Of a DNA stretch of 64,000 nt, positions 24,632-33,251 are shown piece by piece; the stretch's first letter is position 1; the number at the start of each line of letters is the position of its first letter. Under the pieces are notes generated by a model, which was not told the DNA's origin, searched no databases, and was given only the letters and a program-made list of their open reading frames with translations. Source of the DNA: Novosphingobium album (ex Hu et al. 2023) (lineage in GTDB: Bacteria; Pseudomonadota; Alphaproteobacteria; Sphingomonadales; Sphingomonadaceae); NCBI RefSeq assembly GCF_022832385.1, contig NZ_JALHLE010000019.1:103233-167232 (forward strand). The letters are read 5' to 3'. Both the position numbers and the translations under genes were made by a program.

Positions 24632-25868
24632 ACAGCGTCAGCACGAAACCTCCCCACAAGCCGGGGGTATAGGTGTGCCAGACGTCGTAGATGACCCCTC
24701 CGAGCACCGGCCCAAGCCCTGAGCCGCCTGCGATCAGGCTGGCCATAAGCCCGAAAATGGCTCCGAACTTGCGCATGCCAGAATAGGCTGCAGTGAGATA
24801 CCCCACCAGTTGCAGCTTGGTGCCGCCTGCATAGCCGTTGATCATCAGGGCCGTGATCATCGCCCATGCCGGCGCTCCAGGCATGAGCAGCAGCAGGAAC
24901 GAGAACGCCGTGGCGCCGATGGTGAGCCCGCCAACCCAACGCGCCGGAAACCGGTCAAGCAAAGAACCGGTAATCAACTTGCCCGCAATGCCCGCCAGCC
25001 CGGCAGGCAAGGCATAGACCGCGGCGGTTTCGCGGCTGAACCCCGCTTCGGTCAGGATCGGCACCTGATGGACGACAAGGCCGATCGTCACGGTCATGAT
25101 CACGAAAGTGGAAATCGCGATGCGCCACAGCGCCGGATCGCGCAGCGCCTGCGGTACGGTCAGTCCCGGCACGTCCAGCAAGGCATCCGATTTTCCCTGC
25201 GAGGGATTCTCGGCGCGTTGCTTGCGGCTGATCTCGTAGCCGTCGCGCAGCCACACCACGCACAGCAGCACCGCCACAGAGCCCCAAGTCACCGCAAGCC
25301 AAATGAAAGCCATGCGCCAGCCCTGCGTGCGGATCAGGTATTCGGCAAAAAGCGGCGTGAACGCCTGCGCCAGCGCGCTGCCGGACAGCACCAGCCCCAG
25401 CGCCAGCCCGCGACCGGTATCGAAGGTGCTGTTGGCCGACGCGGTCCAGACCGTGGACTTCGTCATCAGGGCGGCCACCGTGTAGAACGTCCAGATCGCG
25501 AACCACTGCCACACCGAACCATCGAGCAGACTGAGCGAACAGATAACTGCCACCATCAGTACCAGCCCGGGAATGGCCATGCGGCGCACCCCCCACTTGT
25601 CAATGAATACACCGAAAAGGGGCGAGAACAGGAATACCAGCACAGCCGTTATCGATACGCCAGACGATGCCAATGCCCGACTCCAGCCGAACTCCTGGCT
25701 GATCGGTGCGATAAACAGGCCGGTTGCAGCCGTCATGACCGAAGTGAATGAAAAGCCGATGGCCGCAGCGAGCACCATCTTCCAATGGTGCCGGAACTCC
25801 TGGGCAGCGGTCAGTTTCACATCGGCCAAGCCGCTCTCTCCCCTATAGCCGCGCGCCTTTCCCGGCAC
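24558..25868 (-). CDS. MFS transporter
   Basis: A 436-residue major facilitator protein with about twelve hydrophobic segments. The loop 2-3 motif is FGVFIDKWGVRRM (about 85-97), and the domain pattern resembles the oxalate/formate or monocarboxylate antiporter (OFA/MCT-like) group: N-terminal SVMTAATGLFIAPISQEFGWSRA. The start is a GTG at 25868, preceded by AGGAAGGAG at ideal spacing. Its 3' end overlaps the LacI-type gene by 74 bases in convergent orientation. It follows a VOC protein and an SDR on the same strand. It probably moves a carboxylate or aromatic acid across the inner membrane. Confidence 0.88.
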   Translation of the reverse strand: MPGKARGYRGESGLADVKLTAAQEFRHHWKMVLAAAIGFSFTSVMTAATGLFIAPISQEFGWSRALASSGVSITAVLVFLFSPLFGVFIDKWGVRRMAIPGLVLMVAVICSLSLLDGSVWQWFAIWTFYTVAALMTKSTVWTASANSTFDTGRGLALGLVLSGSALAQAFTPLFAEYLIRTQGWRMAFIWLAVTWGSVAVLLCVVWLRDGYEISRKQRAENPSQGKSDALLDVPGLTVPQALRDPALWRIAISTFVIMTVTIGLVVHQVPILTEAGFSRETAAVYALPAGLAGIAGKLITGSLLDRFPARWVGGLTIGATAFSFLLLLMPGAPAWAMITALMINGYAGGTKLQLVGYLTAAYSGMRKFGAIFGLMASLIAGGSGLGPVLGGVIYDVWHTYTPGLWGGFVLTLFSALLLLGLGPYPDWNRREEAPRR

Positions 25869-25968
25869 GTCGGCTCCTTCCTAGCGGTTTTGAAAATGCC
25901 GGCCAACTCCCGCACGGGGACAAAGCTTACACCCTGCGGCCAGCCCGATGACCTCGCCGGCCCCGTCA

Positions 25969-26454
25969 TCAATCCGCCGGAGCGCGCTCACGCAGTTCTT
26001 CCAGCGTGAAGCCGTTCGCGGGCGTGCATTGCTGCACTTCGATCACATTGCCTTCCGGATCGTAGCCATAGAGCGTCTTCACATGCCCCACGTCCACGAA
26101 CTCGCGATCGTTGAAGGTCATGCCACAGGCCTTGAGGTGCGCGATGTCCTTTTCGATGTCGGTCACGTCGATGCAGAAATGGGTGTAGCCCCGATCATAA
26201 GGCCGCAACGGCTTCTCCAGATCGGAAGCGGGCTCGCTGTATTGGAACAGTTCAAGGTAGCACGTCCCCGCCCTCAGCATGCTGCCTTTTGCAGCGGACC
26301 CGGGCACATCGACGATATAGTCCATCACTTCCATGTCGGCCCAGCCGAACCCATCCTCGTCGACCGGCTCGAAACCAAAGGCCTCGCAATAGAAGCGCTT
26401 CATGCGCGCCATATCGCGGCAATTCACGCCGATGTGATGGATACCTCTGATCAT
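25969..26454 (-). CDS. VOC family protein (glyoxalase/dioxygenase-like)
   Basis: A 161-residue vicinal oxygen chelate protein. The first module starts MIRGIHHIGVNCRDMARMKRFY with candidate metal histidines near 6-7, and CYLELFQYSEP (about 65-75) supplies a glutamate. The second module has GYTHFCIDVTDIE (about 89-101) with a histidine, and YDPEGNVIEVQQC (about 134-146) with a glutamate. This two-module, four-ligand layout fits a metal-dependent isomerase, lyase or dioxygenase. Methylmalonyl-CoA epimerase and glyoxalase I are relatives. It lies between the MFS and SDR genes on the minus strand. Confidence 0.85.
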   Translation of the reverse strand: MIRGIHHIGVNCRDMARMKRFYCEAFGFEPVDEDGFGWADMEVMDYIVDVPGSAAKGSMLRAGTCYLELFQYSEPASDLEKPLRPYDRGYTHFCIDVTDIEKDIAHLKACGMTFNDREFVDVGHVKTLYGYDPEGNVIEVQQCTPANGFTLEELRERAPAD

Positions 26455-26546
26455 GGCTTGTTCTCCCGGAACGCTATTTGCTGCGAACTATCCGGGATCG
26501 CACATGACCAGGCAATCGCCGCCGCTTGACCGCAGCGGCAAGTACC

Positions 26547-27329
26547 TCATTCCTCGTCGGGCTCAATCCACTTCGTGCGCGTCACGCGCGGGCTCAGGTA
26601 CTTGGTCGCAGTCCAGCCGCCATCGACCACGATTGACTGGCCGTTGATCATTTCGCTGCCCGGCAGGCAGAGGAAAGCGATGACCGAGGCGATGTCTTCC
26701 GGCTGCGCAAGGCGCGGATACGGCGTAGTCTCGACATTGCTGCGCTTGAAGATTTCGTCCTCGAAGCGGTGCGCGACCATGTCGGTCATCGTCACGCCGG
26801 GCGCTACGCAGTTCGAGCGGATTCCGCGCGGGCCGTATTCGCAGGCCATGTGCTCGGTCATCGACTTGAGACCGCCCTTGGCGGCCGAATAGGCCCCGCC
26901 GCGGCGCCCGCCAATATGCGCAAAAGTGCTGGTCACGTTGACCACGCTGGCCCCTTCACCGAGGTGCGGGATCACATCCCGGCACAGGCGGAACGGCGCA
27001 ACCAGCATGATGTCGAGGAAGTAGTCCAGCGTCGGATCGTCGGTCTCGTCGAGCGGCTTGGGACTGCCGACGCCTGCGTTGTTGACCAGCGCGTCGATGC
27101 GGCCGAAGCGGGCGAGCGTCTCGTCGACGATCATCTGCGGCGCGGCGGGATCGGTCACGTCGGCACTGATCGCCAGAACATGATCCGGATTGCCGATCTC
27201 GGCTTCAAGCGTCGCCAGCTTGTCCTTACTGCGGCCGACGCCGACGATCGCGAAGCCTTCCTTGTGCAGGAGCTTTGCCGTTTCCAGACCGATGCCGCTG
27301 CCCGCACCGGTAATGATCGCCACCTTCAT
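26547..27329 (-). CDS. SDR family oxidoreductase
   Basis: A 260-residue SDR starting at ATG 27329 (MKVAIITGAGSGIG), with GAGGAAT about 8 bases upstream. TGAGSGIG (about 7-14), NNAG (about 86-89), the serine in NVTSTFAHIG and the YxxxK motif GAYSAAKGG (about 148-156) are present. The C-terminus is longer than usual after MINGQSIVVDGG and ends TKWIEPDEE. It is upstream of the VOC and MFS genes and divergent from a CoA-transferase 210 bases away. It probably oxidises or reduces a pathway intermediate. Confidence 0.87.
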   Translation of the reverse strand: MKVAIITGAGSGIGLETAKLLHKEGFAIVGVGRSKDKLATLEAEIGNPDHVLAISADVTDPAAPQMIVDETLARFGRIDALVNNAGVGSPKPLDETDDPTLDYFLDIMLVAPFRLCRDVIPHLGEGASVVNVTSTFAHIGGRRGGAYSAAKGGLKSMTEHMACEYGPRGIRSNCVAPGVTMTDMVAHRFEDEIFKRSNVETTPYPRLAQPEDIASVIAFLCLPGSEMINGQSIVVDGGWTATKYLSPRVTRTKWIEPDEE

Positions 27330-27539
27330 TGCCGTATTCCTCTTCCGCTTCAGGTCTCTGCGCATTCCGCGATATCACTCCCGCCTCGTGAGGGGCAGCG
27401 CGCGGGCACGAATTCGCACAGGCGAAGTTAATACACAACATCGTTGGATAATCACCTCTTCACCCGTGCGGAAGAGATGTTAAGGGACGAGCCTGAAGCG
27501 ATTCTGATACCATACAGCATTCAGCGGCGAGGAACCTGC

Positions 27540-28781
27540 ATGACCCCGAACAAGAGCGCCCTCTCGGGCATCCGCGTGATCGACATGAGCCGCGTCTTCG
27601 CGGCCCCGGTCGGGGCCCAGATCCTCGGTGACCTCGGCGCTGACGTGATCAAGATCGAACGGCCCGGCGTGGGCGACGACGGGCGCGGCTATGGCACGGC
27701 CTGGGTCGAGGGCAAGGACGGGATCGAAACGCGCCAATCCAGCTTCTTCACTGTATCCAACCGCAACAAGCGCTCAATCACGCTGAACCACTCCAAGCCC
27801 GAAGGGCAGGAAGTGATCCGCAAGCTGGTGGAGACGGCCGACGTTCTCATCGAGAACTACAAGGTCGGCAATCTTGCCAAGTACGGCCTCGATTACGAGA
27901 GCCTCAAGGCCATCAACCCGCGCCTGATCTACTGCTCGGTCACCGGCTATGGCCAGGACGGCCCGTTGGCGGCCCTGCCGGGCTACGACGGCCTGTTCCA
28001 GGCGACCGGCGGCATGATGGCCGTCACCGGCATTCCCGATGGCCTGCCCGGCGCCGGGCCGCTCAAGGCCGGCCCCAGCCTCGTCGACTTCATCACTGGC
28101 CACAACACAGCGCTCGCGATCCTCGGCGCGCTGATGTACCGCAACCAGACCGGCGAAGGGCAGTACATCGACATAGCCCTGCTCGACACCTCGGTGGCGA
28201 TGGTCAGCCACATCATGCAGGACTACCTGATCAGCGGCATCCCGCCGCAGCGCCTCGGCAATGGCGGCAATGGCGGCGGTCCGGCGGACCTGATCTACTG
28301 TTCGGACGGCATCATCTACCTCACCGCCGGCACCGACGAGCACTACCGCCTGCTCACCGTGCTGATGGGCCAGCCCGAACTCTTCACCGACCCCCGTTTC
28401 GACAGCAACTTCAAGCGCGCCAAGTCGGGCCGTGCCGAACTTATCGAGATCATCAACGCCTGGAGCCGGCAATACACCAGCGCCGAAGTCCAGAAGATGC
28501 TCGACGAGACCGGTATTCCCGCGGCGAAGTACAACGAACTGGCCGATGTCTGGGAGGACCAGCAGGTCCAGCACCGGGGCCTGCGCGCCCGCACGCCGCA
28601 TGCCTGGGCCAAGGCCGGTCACGTCGACCTGATCGAAAGCCCGCTCGCGCGGATGAGCGCAAGCCCTGCGACCATCCGCCGGGCCCCGCCGATACTCGGC
28701 GAGCACAACGACGAAGTACTGGGCGAAATCGGCTACACCGCCGAGCGCATTGCCGAGCTCAAGGACCTCAAAATCATCTGA
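27540..28781 (+). CDS. Family III (CaiB/BaiF) CoA-transferase
   Basis: A 413-residue CoA-transferase, the third of this family in the window. It starts at ATG 27540 (MTPNKSALSGIRVIDMSRV) with GAGGAAC upstream. Family blocks are ILGDLGADVIKIERPG (about 30-45), SNRNKRSITLNHSKPEGQEV, the nucleophile region GPSLVDFITGHNTALAIL with its aspartate, and NQTGEGQYIDIALLDT. It ends GEIGYTAERIAELKDLKII, as standard single-polypeptide members do. It stands alone, divergent from the SDR. This differs from the adjacent pair at 16678-19048, so it may act on another acid or use another CoA donor. Confidence 0.9.
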   Translation: MTPNKSALSGIRVIDMSRVFAAPVGAQILGDLGADVIKIERPGVGDDGRGYGTAWVEGKDGIETRQSSFFTVSNRNKRSITLNHSKPEGQEVIRKLVETADVLIENYKVGNLAKYGLDYESLKAINPRLIYCSVTGYGQDGPLAALPGYDGLFQATGGMMAVTGIPDGLPGAGPLKAGPSLVDFITGHNTALAILGALMYRNQTGEGQYIDIALLDTSVAMVSHIMQDYLISGIPPQRLGNGGNGGGPADLIYCSDGIIYLTAGTDEHYRLLTVLMGQPELFTDPRFDSNFKRAKSGRAELIEIINAWSRQYTSAEVQKMLDETGIPAAKYNELADVWEDQQVQHRGLRARTPHAWAKAGHVDLIESPLARMSASPATIRRAPPILGEHNDEVLGEIGYTAERIAELKDLKII

Positions 28782-28804
28782 TGCCGCTCAGCACCGCGGC
28801 CCGA

Positions 28805-29479
28805 TCAGGGCTTGCGGGCGAACCAGATCACGTGATCGTAGCCCTGGCCGTTGGGAAGAGAGGTCAGGGCCGATGTAGAGACCGTGAACCCGGCCTCTTC
28901 CAGCCTTTCGGTAAAGACAGGATCAGGCCAGGCGGACCAGACCGCAAGGATTCCGCCAGGCCGCAGCGCCCGCATCGCCTCGCCCAGCCCGCGCTGCGAA
29001 TAGAGCCCGTCGTTCTCCCGCCGCGTCAGCCCTTCCGGGCCGTTATCGACATCGAGCAGGATGGCGTCATAGCCATCCCGCGCCGCCCGGATCAGCGTGG
29101 CTACGTCCTCATCGACGAGCATGACGCGCGGATCGTCTAGGCATCCCGCCGTAACCCCGCGCATCGGCCCCAACGCCCATTCGATGATCTCGGGCACGAT
29201 CTCGGCCACGCAGACGCTGGCATCGTCCGGCAAGGCCGCGAGCGCAGCACGCAGGGTGAAGCCCATTCCATAGCCGCCGACCAGCATCTGGATCGCTTCC
29301 CGCCCGCCGAGCCGCTCGCAAGTCATCGTCGCCAGCGCTTCCTCGGAAGCACTGGCATCGGTACTCATCAGCTCCGTCTCTTCGAGCAGGATGGTGAAGC
29401 CATCGCCATGCCGCACCAGCCGCAGTTCGACGCCGCCGGGCACGTGGGCCACGCCCACCAGCACATCTTCCTCGATCAT
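28805..29479 (-). CDS. Spermidine synthase-like protein
   Basis: A 224-residue protein resembling spermidine synthase/aminopropyltransferase-fold methyltransferases. The nucleotide-binding loop is MLVGGYGMGFTLRAAL (about 65-80). The later DAILLDVDNGPEGLTRREND block (about 138-157) is characteristic of this SpeE-like family. It is shorter than true spermidine synthases (about 280 residues), and the usual GGGDG motif is replaced by GGYGMG, so polyamine synthesis is doubtful. It converges with the CoA-transferase, with 23 bases between stops. Function unknown; an SAM-dependent transferase is most likely. Confidence 0.8.
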   Translation of the reverse strand: MIEEDVLVGVAHVPGGVELRLVRHGDGFTILLEETELMSTDASASEEALATMTCERLGGREAIQMLVGGYGMGFTLRAALAALPDDASVCVAEIVPEIIEWALGPMRGVTAGCLDDPRVMLVDEDVATLIRAARDGYDAILLDVDNGPEGLTRRENDGLYSQRGLGEAMRALRPGGILAVWSAWPDPVFTERLEEAGFTVSTSALTSLPNGQGYDHVIWFARKP

Positions 29480-30042
29480 GAATACTCCCGGCGCTCAATG
29501 CCTCATGCCGGACTCCGCCCGGCCGGCAGGCCCACGCCGCCAGGGCGCAAGCACTCGATTTCAGAAAGGCATCCGGTTCCCCCAGGGGATCGGAAGACTA
29601 TGCGAATTGAGGAAATTGAAGGATGCTGCCCGCATTGCCTGACCCCGGCTGCAAGCGGGAGCACAGCGCGTCTCTCAGCCGGAGCACGCCTGCGACATGA
29701 CAGGCGTGATGGATGTGCCATGGGCGCCTTCCCGCCCGTGCGCAAGCACTGTTCGCAGGCTCGGCTGATTGATTGTGGATAGCCCCATCGGACAGGCATG
29801 GCTCCCCATTCATCTGCGCCTTGCGGTCACTGCGTGGATTACCCTGTCGCGTGCACGGGTTCCGTGCTATGAAGTTTTCTGCAGAAGTCGGATACACGAC
29901 TGGTCTCGACAATCTTGGCTCTGGCAGCGCAGTAGCGCTGCCTTTCCCGCTTGCGGCGATTTCCTTTCAATTGACGATTTGACGCACGACCGGTGTTCGC
30001 AATCTCGCGGCCGCCCAATTCGTTTCTGGAAAGGAAACACCC
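29480..30042. promoter_or_regulatory. Long intergenic region / cold-shock gene leader
   Basis: This 563-base gap has no open frame that I can support as a gene. The right-hand part is probably the promoter and long leader of the cold-shock gene, as in other csp genes. Within it GGCAGCGC (29923-29930) and GCGCTGCC (29935-29942) form a perfect 8-bp stem with an AGTA loop, about 100 bases before the csp start. GGAAAGGAAACACCC immediately precedes the csp ATG. The left 400 bases show nothing recognisable. Confidence 0.4.
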
Positions 30043-30249
30043 ATGCCCATCGGCACCGTAAAATTCTTCAACACCGACAAGGGTTACGGCTTCATCGCCC
30101 CCGAAGACGGCGGCGCGGACAGCTTTGTCCACATCTCTGCCGTTCAGAACGCCGGCATGTTCACGCTCGAAAAGGACCAGCGCGTTTCCTATGAGATCGA
30201 AGTTGGCCGCAACGGCAAGGCTTCGGCAGTGAACCTGCAGTCCGCCTGA
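30043..30249 (+). CDS. cspA: Cold-shock protein (CspA family)
   Basis: A 68-residue single-domain cold-shock protein that binds single-stranded RNA/DNA and melts RNA structure. It begins [20 protein letters not shown], with RNP1 KGYGFIAP (about 13-20) and RNP2 SFVHIS (about 27-32). The length is normal for the family. A GGAAAGG ribosome site precedes the ATG, and a leader hairpin at 29923-29942 may be part of temperature-dependent regulation. A short uncharacterised gene follows 75 bases downstream. The symbol is generic, since sphingomonads carry several paralogues. Confidence 0.93.
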   Translation: MPIGTVKFFNTDKGYGFIAPEDGGADSFVHISAVQNAGMFTLEKDQRVSYEIEVGRNGKASAVNLQSA

Positions 30250-30259
30250 CGCCATGGCA

Positions 30260-30290
30260 GGCCGAAGCGTTCGATAAGCGCGCTTCGGCC
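30260..30290 (+). terminator. Hairpin after the cold-shock gene
   Basis: GGCCGAAGCG (30260-30269) pairs exactly with CGCTTCGGCC (30281-30290) across an 11-base loop. It starts 10 bases after the csp stop. It is followed by TCCCCC rather than a T run, so it may stabilise or attenuate the transcript before the small downstream gene rather than end it. Confidence 0.5.
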
Positions 30291-30324
30291 TCCCCCACCC
30301 CCTGAATGAAAGGGAGGGTCATCC

Positions 30325-30519
30325 ATGGCATTCAGTCTGGATTTCTGCGAAGCCCGTGCGCGCGAAGCTGCTGAAGCAGGCTCCAATGCGGTTCTCGACA
30401 ATGTACGCGATCGCGAACTGCGCTCAGAGGCCGCATGGCGTTCGATGGCGGATCAGTTGGAGCAGGTGGAAAAGAACCGCCGGCAGCGCGAAGACGAGAA
30501 GGCAGCGCAGGAGCAGTGA
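30325..30519 (+). CDS. Small hypothetical protein downstream of csp
   Basis: A 64-residue charged, probably all-helical protein beginning MAFSLDFCEARAREAAEAG and ending in a lysine/glutamate-rich tail (QREDEKAAQEQ). AAAGGGAGGG lies about 8 bases before the ATG, a strong ribosome site. No known domain is recognised. Its position after the cold-shock gene on the same strand suggests co-transcription, perhaps with control by the hairpin at 30260-30290. The high coil propensity of residues 30-64 suggests self-association or nucleic-acid-associated scaffolding, but that is speculation. Confidence 0.65.
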   Translation: MAFSLDFCEARAREAAEAGSNAVLDNVRDRELRSEAAWRSMADQLEQVEKNRRQREDEKAAQEQ

Positions 30520-30544
30520 CGGCGATCGTACTGCTCCGTTTGCG

Positions 30545-31363
30545 CTAGTCTGCGCGAGGCCTCCCGATCCGCACCAGCGGATAGGCCAGTTCCTCGAGCC
30601 AGTGCGCATTGTGGCCGGGCAGACCATAGCGCCAGGGGCGCCCCTCCGGGATGTGCAGGGTGCCGAACACCCAGTCCCACACCGACAGCATGACCCCGAA
30701 ATTGCGGTAGGACGCGCCGTCCTTGCCGAAGCCGTGGTGGGTGTGGTGGATCCCCGGCGAGACGATCACGTGTTCCAGCGCGCGGAACGCCGGGCCGAAC
30801 ACCTTGTGACGGCGCACCGTGTCGTCCCATCGAAAGTTGCTGTGCGTGACGATGTTCCACACGGCGATCAGGACAATGGCAATGCCCGCGGCCTCCGGCA
30901 GGCCCAGATAGATCGCCAGCCCCATCGTCCAGGCATTGGGAATGATGATGTACCAGAAGACATTGAGTCGCATCCACACGCTGACGTTCATGTAGGTCGC
31001 CGAATGGTGGGTGCGGTGGATCATCCACAGCAGCGAGCGTTTCTTCACGCCCTCATGCGCCCAGCGGTGGACCCAGTAGAAGCAGAATTCGGCAAACAGC
31101 AGAACCGCTGGAAGCGCCAGCCACAAGGGCATCGCGCTGAGTGAGCCTGCGAAACGAGGCAGGAAGAAGCCCCAGACCGCCGCCACGAAGACAGCCATGA
31201 GCGGCCCGATCAGAAAACGGCCTATGGCCATGTTCAGCCCGAGCAGCGGGAACTCACCCCGGGCCTTGTACACGCCCTTGTGACGGCCGGTTACGACCTC
31301 GGCCAGCAACACGAGAACCGCCCCCGCCGTTACCCACATCATGTAAACCCGGATATCCATCAT
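30545..31363 (-). CDS. Sterol desaturase/fatty acid hydroxylase family protein
   Basis: A 272-residue integral membrane di-iron enzyme. The histidine clusters are HRWAHEG (about 99-105), HRTHHSA (about 116-122), and IHHTHHGFG (about 205-213), matching the HX3-4H, HX2HH and HX2HH pattern of the family. Four or so membrane segments surround them. Such proteins hydroxylate or desaturate carotenoids, sterols or fatty acids. In sphingomonads a carotenoid ring hydroxylase is one possibility, but those are usually shorter. It is divergent from a LysR regulator, with a LysR-type box between them, so that regulator probably controls it. Confidence 0.88.
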   Translation of the reverse strand: MMDIRVYMMWVTAGAVLVLLAEVVTGRHKGVYKARGEFPLLGLNMAIGRFLIGPLMAVFVAAVWGFFLPRFAGSLSAMPLWLALPAVLLFAEFCFYWVHRWAHEGVKKRSLLWMIHRTHHSATYMNVSVWMRLNVFWYIIIPNAWTMGLAIYLGLPEAAGIAIVLIAVWNIVTHSNFRWDDTVRRHKVFGPAFRALEHVIVSPGIHHTHHGFGKDGASYRNFGVMLSVWDWVFGTLHIPEGRPWRYGLPGHNAHWLEELAYPLVRIGRPRAD

Positions 31364-31419
31364 TTCGACTCCCAGTTGGTGGGTTCAGCTAGCGCCGTCG
31401 GACGAATGATGTCCAATGC

Positions 31420-31434
31420 ATTTGATTTGAAAAT
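31420..31434. promoter_or_regulatory. LysR-type T-N11-A operator candidate
   Basis: ATTT (31420-31423) and AAAT (31431-31434) are symmetric around 7 bases, fitting the T-N11-A box of LysR regulators. A slightly shifted GATTT/AAATC repeat (31424-31435) overlaps it. The site lies in the 87-base gap between the divergent membrane hydroxylase and LysR genes, 17 bases before the LysR start, where autoregulatory sites usually occur. Confidence 0.45.
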
Positions 31435-31450
31435 CGTATACCTTGATTGC

Positions 31451-32332
31451 ATGATTACTCTGACTCGCCTCCGCCATGTCATCGCCGTCGCCCGAAGCCT
31501 GAGCTTCTCGATCGCCGCCGAGGAATGCGGCATATCGCAACCCGCGCTCAGCCGCTCGATCCAGGCCTTCGAAGAAGAATATGCCGTGCGCCTGTTCGAC
31601 CGGGGCAAGGGTGCGGTGACGCTGACCCCGGCCGGACGGCTTGCGGTGGAACAAGCGCGGACACTGCTGGCCGCCGTCGGCGAGTTCGACGCCGACATGC
31701 GCCGTTTCGGCAAAGGTCGGGCGGGACGCCTCGGCATCGGCATGGGACCGATGATGGCGAGCCTGCTGCTCCCCGCGCTGGGCAAGGTACTGCTGCGCGA
31801 AAGCCCCCGGCTGACGCTCGTCACGCGGACCGGCAGGCCGGACACGATGCTGGAGGCCCTGCTGGAGGGCACGCTCGATCTGATCGTGGCCAACGCATGG
31901 CAGCTGAGCATGGTGCCGGGCGTCGCCGAAGAGCCCCTCGGGCAGATCGAAATGGTGACAGCGGTTCGCGCAGGACACCCTCTGGCGGAACGCGGCACCG
32001 TTTCCATGAGCGGCCTCGATGCCTATCCGTCCGCGCAGACCTACGACTACGGAACACAGGCGAAGGCGGGTGCCATGGGCGGCATCGTCTGCGAGAACTT
32101 CGGTATCGCGCAGGACATCGTGCGCGATACGGACTGCAGCTGGCTGGTGGCGCGGGCCCTGATCGCGGACGACCTGGCATCGGGCCGCCTCGTGGCACTG
32201 GACGTGCCCGGCCTGCCCGTCGCCAAGGCGGAGATCAGCCTTGTCTATCTGCGCGAGCGAACCCGCTCACCAGCCGCGCTGCATCTGGCCAGCCATATCC
32301 GCACGTTGGTGGCGGACATGACCGTAGCCTGA
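31451..32332 (+). CDS. LysR family transcriptional regulator
   Basis: A 293-residue LysR regulator starting at ATG 31451 (MITLTRLRHVIAVARSLSFS). The helix-turn-helix covers SIAAEECGISQPALSRSIQ (about 20-38), followed by FEEEYAVRLFDRGKGAVTLTPAG. The effector domain starts near residue 91 with GRLGIGMGPM. It is divergent from the membrane hydroxylase and converges on the crotonase gene with 3 bases between stops. The open frame extends upstream but overlaps the divergent gene. It probably regulates the membrane hydroxylase; the inducer is unknown. Confidence 0.9.
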   Translation: MITLTRLRHVIAVARSLSFSIAAEECGISQPALSRSIQAFEEEYAVRLFDRGKGAVTLTPAGRLAVEQARTLLAAVGEFDADMRRFGKGRAGRLGIGMGPMMASLLLPALGKVLLRESPRLTLVTRTGRPDTMLEALLEGTLDLIVANAWQLSMVPGVAEEPLGQIEMVTAVRAGHPLAERGTVSMSGLDAYPSAQTYDYGTQAKAGAMGGIVCENFGIAQDIVRDTDCSWLVARALIADDLASGRLVALDVPGLPVAKAEISLVYLRERTRSPAALHLASHIRTLVADMTVA

Positions 32333-32335
32333 TGC

Positions 32336-33118
32336 TTACTGGCCCTTGAACACCGGCTTGCGCTTCTCGATGAAGGCGCCGACGCCTTCGAGGAAGTCCT
32401 CGGTGCGACCGGCATCGCGCTGGCCGCGACGTTCGGCGTTGAGCGCGGTCTCGAGGCTGGAATCGAGCGCGTCCCAGGCCATGCGCTTGATCATGCCAAG
32501 CGAGCGTGGCCCTGCGGCGAGCGACTTCGCCAGCTTCATCGCTTCGGCATCAAGGTCGGCTTCGGGCACCACGCGCGTGGCAAGGCCCCAGTCGAGCGCA
32601 GTCTTTGCATCGATCTTTTCGCCCAGCAGCATCATCTGCATCGCGCGCACACGGCCGACGGCCTGCGCGAGCAGGTACGTCGCACCACCATCGGGCACCA
32701 AGCCAACGTGGCAGAAGGCGCAGAAGAAGAAAGCGTTATCCGCCATGATCACGACGTCACCCGCCGCCGCGAGGCCCGCGCCGAAACCGGCTGCCGGGCC
32801 GCGGATCGCGGTGATCACCGGCTGCTCCATGCACTTGATCGCCATGATCACCGGATTGAACGCGCGGTCGAGCTGACCGCCGACATCGCGCATGGGATCG
32901 GCCAGCATGTCCTGCGCGGCGGCAAGGTTGGCACCCGAGCAGAAGCCCTTGCCCTCGCCCGTCATCACGACGGCGCGCGATTCCTTGGAGGCACGGTCGA
33001 AGGCATCGGCCATCTCAAGGCCCATCGCTTCGGTCACGCCGTTCATGGTCTTGGGATCGTTCAGCGAAATGCGGGCGACGCCGTCCTCGACGCTATAGAG
33101 GATATGCTCGTAAGCCAT
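32336..33118 (-). CDS. Crotonase-fold protein lacking hydratase glutamates
   Basis: A 260-residue crotonase superfamily protein. The CoA-binding and oxyanion segments GFCSGANLAAA (about 58-68) and GPAAGFGAGLAAAG (about 106-119) are intact. However, the two hydratase glutamates are absent: the first position reads GAGLAAAG and the second region reads FFFCAFCHVGLVPDGG. The GLVPDGG aspartate is typical of PaaG-like isomerases, so double-bond isomerisation or a related reaction is likelier than hydration. It is last in a minus-strand run after a flavin oxidoreductase and two acyl-CoA dehydrogenases, so it should act on the enoyl-CoA they form. Confidence 0.86.
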   Translation of the reverse strand: MAYEHILYSVEDGVARISLNDPKTMNGVTEAMGLEMADAFDRASKESRAVVMTGEGKGFCSGANLAAAQDMLADPMRDVGGQLDRAFNPVIMAIKCMEQPVITAIRGPAAGFGAGLAAAGDVVIMADNAFFFCAFCHVGLVPDGGATYLLAQAVGRVRAMQMMLLGEKIDAKTALDWGLATRVVPEADLDAEAMKLAKSLAAGPRSLGMIKRMAWDALDSSLETALNAERRGQRDAGRTEDFLEGVGAFIEKRKPVFKGQ

Positions 33119-33251
33119 TCAATTCTCTCCGTTCGGGCAGTCGCACCGAATTCCAAACGATATCCGTTCGGTTCGAGCCCAGTCGAGAACCACTTGCGCC
33201 CAGGTGTCTCGATTTCGCTCGACACGAACGGAGAAAGGATACTTGGCTGCC

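Noticed and set aside
29503..29799. Minus-strand 98-codon frame in the gap before the csp gene
   Set aside because: No ribosome site, no domain, arginine/proline-rich shadow composition, and an overlapping plus-strand frame is equally poor.
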